Of a DNA stretch of 64,000 nt, positions 23,669 through 31,710 are shown in pieces (positions within the stretch are counted from its first letter, which is position 1; every line of letters begins with the position of its first letter). This DNA is from Paralichthys olivaceus (lineage: Eukaryota > Chordata > Actinopteri > Pleuronectiformes > Paralichthyidae), in contig NC_091116.1 of the NCBI RefSeq assembly GCF_024713975.1, positions 4,798,463 to 4,862,462 of the forward strand, in the 5' to 3' direction. Both the position numbers and the translations under genes were made by a program. Below the pieces are notes generated by a model. It searched no databases, was not told the DNA's origin, and saw only the letters and a list, made by a program, of their open reading frames with translations.

Positions 23669-24344
23669 GGCTGGATCAGGTGAGTCCTGAACCATCCCTT
23701 AGTTGTGCTGCTATAGGTCTAGACTGCTGGGGGAACTCCCATCATGCATTGAGCACTTCATCACTTCCCTCTGTCTCTCTGTCTCTCTGCCCCCCCACAC
23801 CTGTTTATTTATTTATTTATTTATTAGTTTGAACATGTCATCATGTCAAAGTGTCACTTTGTCCTCCCATAGTCCCTCTGGCTCTTCTCTCTATCTCGTT
23901 TCAGATAACTCTGGCACCGGGACTGCAGGACAACAACGACCACCATCACCATTGTCATCATTATTTATTTAGTTATTGTTATAGTCAGCCTTGATACTGA
24001 TGGTGCCAAATTGTTCCCGGTCTCTCTCTCTCCACCTCATCTCTCTCTTCTCTCCCCCGCTTTCCACCCATCTCTCCTTTCCTCCCCCCTTACTTTTCTT
24101 TCCTCACCCCAACCGGTCGAGGCAGATGACCGCCCACATTGAGCCTGGTTCTGCCAGAGGTTTCTCCCTGTTAATGAGGGAGTTTTTCCTCTCCACAGTC
24201 GCCTGTGCTTGCTCATTGTGGGAACTGTTGGGTTTCTCTATGTTAATATTGTTTGAAGGTCTTGACCTTTAAATGTAAAGTGCCTTGAGATAATGTAAAT
24301 TATGAATTGGCGCTATATAAATAAAATTGAATTGAATTGAATTG
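21449..24344 (+). mobile_element. L2-clade LINE copy 1 (5'-truncated)
   Basis: A non-LTR retrotransposon without its 5' end and endonuclease domain. The RT-bearing ORF runs to 23668. A ~680-bp 3' UTR follows, with a (TTTA)n tract near 23808, CT-rich stretches near 24020-24110 and a terminal GCGCTATATAAAT plus GAATT-type repeats ending at 24344. That tail is typical of fish L2/Maui elements. The 5' junction, CATTGTTCTT/AATTACG, falls inside an array monomer and recurs at the other two copies. Confidence 0.92.
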
Positions 24345-26602
24345 TCATTTTGCGACACGGATGAGAGCGAAGACGAGCTGGAAATAGCCGCATGGTGACC
24401 TTGAAGTCTGCGAGGAGGAAGAGGAGAAGATGGGAGTGAGAGGTTTAACACTGAAACACACACGTGTATTTATTATCCACAGAGGCAGATTCTGACACAT
24501 GAATCGAATCAAACCAAAAAAACAGCACAAAGCAGTCAATAAAGTTCTCTGATGCTAAAACAAATGTATCTGTCGTCATAATTCCTAATCGATTCAATTG
24601 TTGCTAAATGTTTGTTTTAATCTGAAACGGCAAAGTAGCTTTTCCTAAAGTTGACAGATAAATGAAATGGGGTGAAAAACATCAAGACAGGAATAAGTGG
24701 AACGCACCGTCAAATACACACGCTGCATTCAATATGGAGTAGCTTGTGTGTTTTGTACTTAAGTTTTGAGGTACTTTGCTTTAGTTACCTCTGCCAAGGT
24801 AGTTATGTTGTCACCCCTCTGTCTGTTTGTTCGTAAACAGGATTAAGACCCATAAAAAAGAATGTGACTATAGAAATAAACTGTGTTAACTGAGGGATTA
24901 TGTTAAAATGACCAGATGGATTTCTGTGGAGGTGGAGGGATATGGGTCAGTGAGGATCCAATTACATTGTGGTCCTGTTTCAGATCAGGGGCAAATCAAA
25001 TTATTCAATATTGTGAAATATTTTAACATTATATGTGATTTCTCAGAGAATAATAATTGTATCTTGATAAAAAAAACAACATATTTTCTATTAATGAATG
25101 TTTAGTCCACATTGAAATACATTTTGTGCAGTACTGTGTTCTTTACAGTGCATTGTCACAGTTGAAATTCATGCCTTGTTTTCAGGTGGATGAGAAAATT
25201 GCAGATGAGCAAAGTGAAGTGTAGTGCAGGGTTTAAGAGCTGCACTGTGGGGCAGGAGACAGAAAAAAGTTTGAAAGAAAAATGTAGGGAGCTCCTCGGG
25301 TGTTATTTTTTCTCAATCTCTCCCTGATTTTGCCGTAAGAGAAGGTATCATTCCACTTTTCAGATTGAAACTGTTCTCCTTGAACCTCCACAGACACGGG
25401 GAAAATGCAAATGCCACACAGAATGGTCCGAAGGTAAACAGTGGGTGCGTAGAGCAAAAGAAGTGGAGCATATTGGCTGAAATACATCTGCTGTCTGCCA
25501 TTTAATTTATCTCCATTCATATGCATATAACCAAAACACGCACATAAAATATCGCTCTTCTTGGTGTTTCATTTTTTTTAAACGTTTACCTCGGACTGTA
25601 GACAGGAAGTGAAAGGAAGACACAGTCTTGGCCTGGATATCTGTTGTCTCCACTAGAACCATTGCCCCAGTGGCCAATACATCTTCAGATGATAACCGAT
25701 GGGCCCAGAGATTGTTTTTTACCAACTATGGAAGTGTGAAATCACTCCATAATTATTATATTATTGTTCTCTGTTTATTGTCCTCAAAGTTTACCGCTCA
25801 CCATGGAGCGAGCGATATCGCATCTGTTGCACAGGGATTAGCGAGCGAACGAAAAAGACAGATTTCGGACACGGTCCATATCTGCAGCGGTGGCTACATC
25901 GCAATGAATCCACCCGTGAATTTTGCTGTGGCACTTTCTCAACAAATATTTCTTGTTGGTTGGATGCAATTTATTTTGAATGTAAACCGCCGTCACTGGG
26001 GACAAAGTACAGAAGAAGAAACAGCCAGAAACCCATCGCTATAATAAGAACAACCCTCGAGTAATTCTCAGGCACTGACAAATGAATCGATACCCACGAT
26101 GAACCTTTGAGCTCGTGGTATCTCAATAACTAATGAGTGTCATCATCATCATGATCATTAACTCCATCTTTTCAGCATCAGTAATCATTACAATGACAAC
26201 ACGGAGTGCACCAGTGCTCTCATTTGTGAAATAACCTTCTGTTTAATTGTTAGTAAATAATCCCTGTGTGCAGGAGTGTGATGTATTCAAATGCAAGCTT
26301 TTCAGAGTTATTCGTGGAACTGAAGCTAATTTCATCCTATTCTGAAGTCAAGTCTGTTTTCTGAGCAGGAATTTGCAACTGGGTTGAATAGTTCCTGCAG
26401 AGTTCACACTGGGAACACCTGGTGTCCACAAAATAACCACGATAGAAGGATGCAAATAAATGGCTCAGTGTGAATCATATTGCTAAAACCAAAGATATCG
26501 GCAGACCAGATGGATCCAGTAATATTTGGGACCGTGGCACTTTTTGGTGTATGCGTCACCACTGATATGTCTGTTAATGGAAGGTAAAGAAAAACGTGCG
26601 AC

Positions 26603-26878
26603 TCAGTCACGCTGCCCACATTTCCTCTGCTCTTCGATTTCCTGCTTGCCAAGGCCCAGCACATTGGTGTCCACATTGAGGAGGAGAGAAGAGACATCAT
26701 CTGCCATCCTTGCTGACACCTCATTAGGAAAACGGTGAATTTGAGGCCACGCCACATGGCACGGACGGCACAAGGCTGCCTGCTGCTGGCTCAGTTCACC
26801 AAGCAAGTCTATAAACCAACATGGGCAGTTAAAGGATATTGCTTCGGCTAAGTAATGTGAGAAAAAAAAGGTAAACAT
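26603..26878 (-). other. Unassigned open frame in U (possible host exon, low confidence)
   Basis: A 91-codon frame includes LLGELSQQQAALCRPCH and SSLLLNVDTNVLGLGKQE, with amino-acid use that looks more protein-like than its surroundings. In the inverted copy (58585-58810, plus strand) the same frame has TAG where this copy has GAG (CCTAATTAGG against CCTAATGAGG). So the frame is not maintained in both arms. I cannot match it to a known family. Confidence 0.15.
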
Positions 26879-27491
26879 GCTTTTAAGCTACAATGTATAC
26901 ACATATAGCAGTACTTAGGCACAGGGGCTGAAAATATATAATTCAGTCCAATGCAGTCAGTCCAATCTTCCCATCATAGTTCTCTGATAATATATATATA
27001 ATATCATCAAGATGAATTGTATATTAAGGCAAAAGACCTCAAAAAACCCCATCATTGTATATAAGGTATACAAATTATATTAAAAAGTGCAGTAAATGTA
27101 CATACTTTTCAGAGTAGTAACAACCCTGAAGATCAATTATAATAACTTTATATCATCCTGTCAATGGATGTGGTCATGAGGGATGAATAACATTTAAAAA
27201 TAAATTAAATAAACAGATTGTGATATTTTATTATCATATCATATGATGTGCTATACATTTTTTTTAAATCAGTCGTGCCCACGAATGTTTGGAAATTGTT
27301 TACAATATTTATTGTTTGAGTTAGATAAAGAAACTCCACCCCCGCGAGTCTACGTAACTTGGTTTATTCGAAGTTCCCCTTCTCCATATATCCCATTGGA
27401 GTCCTCCACTTCCTGTTTGCCAGTCGGTACTTCCGCTTGGATGCGGAACTGCTTGGATCGGGAGCCGAGGTGAATACTGTTTCAAATATCA

Positions 27492-27561
27492 ACACAGTTA
27501 TACACAGTTATACACAGTTATACACAGTTATCCACAGTTATCCACAGTTATCCACAGTTAT
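27492..27561 (+). repeat. 10-bp minisatellite (ACACAGTTAT / CCACAGTTAT), 7 units
   Basis: There are four ACACAGTTAT units followed by three CCACAGTTAT units. The inverted copy of U has two units at 57874-57893. Confidence 0.95.
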
Positions 27562-28068
27562 CAGATCTTCTGTGTGTTTGACGTGTCGTTGCACATTTTT
27601 CATTGTTCACTTGCGTTTTCGAGCAAAACGCGTCTCATTAGTTCCTCGTGTCGATGCTAAGCTAAGCTAGCATCCCAAGCTAACCACACCTGAGCGCGTG
27701 TGGAATTCTCTTGTAAAACACTCGATCGCTTCTTTTGTCCTAAAGTAACTAAAGTACGTCCACTTGAATAATGATCAGCTTTTCATTTTCATCAATATCA
27801 AAGTAACACAAGTTCAATACGTGTTGATTTCATAGATTTGTATTGTGTATTAATGCAAACTGAAAAACTAAATAAAAATAAAAACTAATGACAATTTCAA
27901 AACCATAATAACCTTGGTACGTATATGCGTATATATAACCTTTATGATGAATATTAAATTGCAATAAGTATTGATAGTGTTTTGCAGCCATGTAAAACAC
28001 CCAATTGTATATAATTTACCATCATAAATCAATATACATAGAAAATAATGATCATGACGATAAACAGG

Positions 28069-28190
28069 GAGGGAGGGAGTTTTTCCTCTCCACAGTCGCC
28101 AAAGTGCTGCTCATTGTGGGAACTGTTGGGTTTCTCTATGTTAAATGAGATTTTATTATGATTTGGTGCTATACAAATTAAATTGAATTG
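28069..28190 (+). mobile_element. Solo L2 3'-tail fragment
   Basis: GAGTTTTTCCTCTCCACAG, TTGTGGGAACTGTTGGG and a terminal GGTGCTATACAAAT plus AATTGAATTG match the 3' UTR end of the L2 LINE at 24178-24344. The fragment lacks about 23 bp (AAGTGCCTTGAGATAATG region) that its mirror at 57177-57325 keeps. Confidence 0.85.
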
Positions 28191-28530
28191 AAACAGGTTT
28201 ATTGTTTCATGTCTATTTAACAGATTAGATCATTTTAATTGTTTTAATACTATTGCTCTGTTGAATGAGTAAAGAATTGCACTAGACACGTGGCATCTAT
28301 TGCATGTGCTCTACCTCATTAGAGCACATCATTATTGATATTCTTTTATCGCTCAGCCCTGATTTGACCTTTATTAAAATGTTAATGTCACCGTTTGAGC
28401 TCCCTGCTCCATTTAAATGTATTTTATATGAACTAAAGTGTGTTCCTAAGGAAAGCTCGTCTCATTTGTTTGCTATGTTTGCTACTGTCATTAGCTAGGG
28501 ATGGAGGTAGAGGGAGATGCCAGTACGCTG

Positions 28531-28590
28531 GAGATGCCAGGAGATGCCAGGAGATGCCAGGAGATGCCAGGAGATGCCAGGAGATGCCAG
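28531..28590 (+). repeat. 10-bp minisatellite (GAGATGCCAG), 6 units
   Basis: Six exact GAGATGCCAG units. The mirror position at 56794-56803 has one. Confidence 0.95.
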
Positions 28591-28907
28591 GAGCCCACAG
28601 ACCCATCATTTGGTGACTATTGCTTAAAATATCAACACATTTATTGGATCTTCTGTGTGTTTGACGTGTTGCTGCAGCTTTTCCAATAATAGTGGTTTTT
28701 GTTAATAGTGGAATCTGCTGCGACTCTTGATACATTTAAATTTCAGACGTCATATTATACTATGACTTTTTCTAGGCTGTCATGTCGTGTAAAATAAGAA
28801 GAAAAAAAAGTCATAGGTTAGTATGTCGTCTAACATATTCTTACATGTTTGGAAGGAGAAGCTGCAACACACAGCTTCACCACCAGATGTCAGCAGAGTC
28901 TACACAG

Positions 28908-28920
28908 ATATATATATATA
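28908..28920. repeat. AT microsatellite at the U/array junction
   Basis: A short (AT)n tract separates U from array sequence that resumes at TCTTTGTGGTTTTGG. Confidence 0.85.
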
Positions 28921-30006
28921 TCTTTGTGGTTTTGGTTGTTATTTTAAAGGATTTGAGATGATTGTAGTTGAACAGTTTGTACTTTTCTGGTTGTCTTGAT
29001 ACTTTTGAATCAAAGTATGCTGTTGTTGTGAATAATGAGCCATGTTCCAGTGATTTTCAGACAAATGCACTAGAACTAGCATGTAGAACATTTGCTGCCT
29101 TGGTCCTTAAATGAGGGCCACCTGTTTGACTTGAGTAATAGAACTCCACACTGCTGTTATTTTGAACACAATGACTGTTGTTGAAAGTGGTGAAATTGTG
29201 TTAGGGTTCTGTCTTGTCATGCCTCTGTCACAATAGAAAGGTGATTGTTCAGCCAGGAAAAGTCCCAGGTGAGTATGTTTCTATTCTTTTCTCTTCTCAA
29301 AAATCTATTGGGTGCACCTGCATGGTTTTCTAAATAGTAATTTAGTTTTGTCTAAGTCCAGTTTTTGTATGAATGCTGTATGAGACCCTTGATTGTTTTC
29401 TCTGTTTGTCATACAGGGCCGATGAGGACAGCGGCTCACTGGTTATGTGGAGCGATGTTGTTTGAGGTAAGTAATGTATTAAGAGCAAATAGTCTGAATA
29501 ATCTGTACACACTGACGTTGTTAAAAATAAAGACGACCACTTGGAAAATGGTGAGTTTGATCTAAAATAGATGATCAGCTTTTAAAGATTGTAGTTTAGC
29601 AGCAAGTAGGTATGTGTTCCTCCAGGTGAGCCATAAGTCCTGGTTACTTATAAGGTACATGTCCTTCATGTGTTTCAGGTGTTTACCAGGTTGTACTTCA
29701 TGTGGACCTAAGAAACCTCTTACCACTGAGGATCAACAGTGGTAAGTGGTTGTACAGTTCAGTGTTTGTTCATTAAATCAAAGGTGACTTTATATCAATG
29801 TGTGTTTGTAAACCATGTCATGTGTTACAGGTTTGTTGAAGCACCTGGATTGTGTCACTGCTGGATTTGTGAGTAGATTTGAACAGTTATTGGTTTGAAT
29901 GTAGTTGATCTATTGCTGCTTGTTCCATGTGAGATGTAGAGTTGTGTTTAAAATAATAGCAGTGTTAATAAATAAAAAAAATTAATAATAAATGAAAGAT
30001 AGCAGT
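28921..30006 (+). repeat. Partial array monomer after U
   Basis: Array sequence resumes at monomer position ~546. It includes half a Tc1 relic (28921-29172, inner TIR at 29147-29172) and exon-like segments. Segment 1 ends at the GTGAGT near 29269 and segment 2 begins after CATACAG near 29417. Segment 3 is mostly deleted (GACGACCACTTGGAAAATGG). Segment 5 is shortened (CCTCTTACCACTGAGG). It ends with an outer Tc1 TIR near 29939 and an A/T-rich linker. Confidence 0.85.
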
Positions 30007-30375
30007 GTCTGCATTGTTCTTTACAAAGACACAAAGATGTGTCTTGTCTGTGAATCACTGAACTTGTACAAGCAGTGTGTTGATGCGTACAAGCAGTGTG
30101 TTGATGCGTGCTTCTACATCTTAGTGGTTTTGGTTTTTATTTTAAAGGATTTGAGATGATTGAAGTTGAGTGGTTTGTACTTTTCTGGTTGTCTTGACAC
30201 TTTTGAATCAAAGTATGCTGTTGTTGTGAACAATGACCCATGTTCCAGTGATTTTCAGACAAATGCACTAGAACTAACATGTAGAACATTTGCTGCCTTG
30301 GTCTTTAAATGAGGGCCACCTGTTTGACTTGAGTAATAGAACTCCACACTGAAAATTGTGTTAGGGTTGTCTCTT
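30007..30375 (+). repeat. Heavily deleted array monomer next to the palindrome
   Basis: It starts with GTCTGCATTGTTC. Most of the Tc1 half is lost; a 22-bp piece, GTACAAGCAGTGTGTTGATGC, is present twice (near 30066 and 30088). It runs to GTTAGGGTTGTCTCTTGT, where it joins the tRNA-like sequence. The join has a mirror near 31150. Confidence 0.8.
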
Positions 30376-30385
30376 GTTGTCTGAT

Positions 30386-30453
30386 GCAGTGGCTGAGATG
30401 GTTAGAAGGTTGACTCATAGATTGTGGGACGCAAGTTCAATTCTTGCGACATC
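30386..30453 (+). other. tRNA-like module 1, left arm (SINE-type or tRNA pseudogene)
   Basis: TGGCTGAGATGGTTAGAAGG resembles a pol III A box and CAAGTTCAATTCTTG a B box, spaced as in a tRNA. CTCATAG sits where the anticodon loop would be, suggesting a CAT (Met-like) origin. The anticodon stem does not pair, so I do not call a functional tRNA. A near-identical copy lies inverted at 31076-31143. Confidence 0.55.
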
Positions 30454-30524
30454 CAAGCAATTTTCATTGCCCAAACCCAACGCAAATAGTCAAAGGTTCG
30501 AAGAAAACAAAGACTAGTGTCTAG

Positions 30525-30558
30525 GTGAATGGCTCAAGTGGTTAGAGCGCTGCCTTGT
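30525..30558 (+). other. tRNA-like module 2, left arm, cut by the gap
   Basis: GTGAATGGCTCAAGTGGTTAGAGCGC is an A-box-like start interrupted by the run of N. The complete mirror copy is at 30936-31004. Confidence 0.5.
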
Positions 30559-30658
30559 NNNNNNNNNNNNNNNNNNNNNNNNNNNNNNNNNNNNNNNNNN
30601 NNNNNNNNNNNNNNNNNNNNNNNNNNNNNNNNNNNNNNNNNNNNNNNNNNNNNNNNNN
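30559..30658. other. Assembly gap (100 N)
   Basis: Exactly 100 undetermined bases, which usually means a gap of unknown size. It sits inside the inverted repeat formed by 30360-30558 and 30970-31165. Confidence 0.99.
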
Positions 30659-30790
30659 CTGAGAGCGTTTCAACCGGCCTTCTGAGAGCGTTTCAACCGG
30701 CCTACTGAGAGCCCTGCTTGACTCCGCAACCGCCAGAGGCTCTGCTCGGGGTTTGAACCGGCCTACTGAGAGCCCTGCTTGACTCTGCAA
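30659..30790 (+). repeat. Minisatellite beside the gap (23-bp and ~58-bp periods)
   Basis: CTGAGAGCGTTTCAACCGGC plus three bases occurs twice (30659-30681, 30682-30704). Then CTGAGAGCCCTGCTTGACTC occurs twice about 58 bp apart, the second after GGTTTGAACCGGCCTA. It is more GC-rich than its surroundings. The array probably continues into the gap. Confidence 0.85.
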
Positions 30791-30935
30791 CCACAGCCTC
30801 ATCCCCATCCGCCACCGTCATTCCAACAATTTTCTGGTCGTCTTGCATTTCACTTTCAACTTTGATCTCAATAAATTTAAAGTGTGGTCAAACACTTCAA
30901 TGTTTCTCTGGGGTACCAGCATTGAAATTCACTTG

Positions 30936-31004
30936 GCCGAAGCAGGACTTGAACCCACGTCCAAGGATCTACGGGGCAGCGCTCTAACCTCTTGAGCCAT
31001 TCAC
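30936..31004 (-). other. tRNA-like module 2, right arm (complete)
   Basis: On the minus strand it has an A-box-like TGGCTCAAGAGGTTAGAGCG and a B-box-like GGGTTCAAGTCCTGC. The anticodon stem is not complementary. It is best read as a tRNA-derived SINE head or tRNA pseudogene. Confidence 0.55.
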
Positions 31005-31075
31005 CTGGACACTAGTCTTTGTTTTCTTTGAACCTTTGACTATTTGCGTTGGCTTTAGGCGATGAAAATTGCTTG

Positions 31076-31143
31076 GATGTCGCAAGAATTGAACTTGCGT
31101 CCCACAATCTATGGGTCAACCTTCTAACCATCTCAGCCACTGC
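31076..31143 (-). other. tRNA-like module 1, right arm
   Basis: Inverted copy of 30386-30453 with the same length (68 bp). The loop reads CCCATAG instead of CTCATAG. Confidence 0.55.
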
Positions 31144-31151
31144 GTCAGACA

Positions 31152-31710
31152 ACAAGACACAACCCTAACACAATTTCACCACTTTCAACAACAGTCATTG
31201 TGTCCTCATTTAATGACCAAGGCAGCAAATGTTCGACATGTTTAGTTCTAGTGCATTTGTCTGAAAATCACTGGAACATGGGTCATTGTTCACAACAACA
31301 GCATACTTTGATTCAAAAGTATCAAGACAACTAGAAAAGTACAAACCGCTCAACTTCAATCATCTCAAATCCTTTAAAATAACAACCAAAACCACAAAGA
31401 TGTAGAAACACGCAGCATCTTCAACAGCCAACAACACTAACATAATGGAGTGGCCACTCCGATCATCCTGGACTACAATACCTGTACACAGGTGACGCAA
31501 CTTGGCCAACTCCATGCAACACACATGTGAAGCAGTGCTCAAACACACTGCTTGTACAACTACATACAAGTTCAGTGATTCACAGACAAGACACATCTTC
31601 AAGCATTTTTCACTTCATACAATAAATGTTTGACTTTGTAAAGAACAATGCAGACACTATCTTTCATTTATTAATAATTTTTTTTATTTATTAACACTGC
31701 TATTATTTTA
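31152..31710 (-). repeat. Partial array monomer between palindrome and L2 copy 2
   Basis: Tc1-half sequence of the short type: the transposase core is deleted, giving AAAGATGTAGAAACACGCAG. The inner TIR is also deleted, CATTGTGT joining CCTCATTTAATG near 31200. It ends at TTAACACTGCTATTATTTT, the outer TIR, which runs directly into L2 sequence at 31711. Confidence 0.85.

Larger units (their letters stand above)
24345..28907 (+). other. Segment U, left copy (inverted copy at 56447-61152)
   Basis: About 4.6 kb of AT-rich, single-copy-like sequence begins at GTCATTTTGCGACACGG and ends at an AT microsatellite. The reverse complement is recognisable throughout 56447-61152 with many substitutions and indels. 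No gene was identified. Open frames such as 25628-26044 (+) are not kept intact in the inverted copy. It also holds an L2 tail fragment and two minisatellites, listed separately. Confidence 0.85.

Noticed and set aside
21449-24344. Rex1/Babar or RTE identity for the LINE
   Set aside because: The 3' tail (GCGCTATATAAAT with GAATT-type repeats) and the LASLHWLPV / [10 protein letters not shown] region fit the L2 clade better. A phylogeny of the RT domain would settle it.
25507-25725. Minus-strand frame with VLVETTDIQAKTVSSFHFLS as a host exon
   Set aside because: It reads like protein and is followed by GTAAAC, and both arms keep it mostly open. But no convincing acceptor precedes it and I cannot match a family, so it is left out of the gene list. 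It is worth a tblastn search.
25628-26044. 138-codon plus-strand frame in U as a gene
   Set aside because: The inverted copy has a large indel within it and ends differently, and no domain or splice context was seen.
30386-30453. Functional tRNA-Met gene
   Set aside because: The A- and B-box-like blocks are present, but the anticodon stem does not pair and the copies differ at the loop. It is kept only as a tRNA-like module.
30542-30808. 88-codon minus-strand frame across the N gap
   Set aside because: It includes undetermined bases and a minisatellite, so the frame has no meaning.
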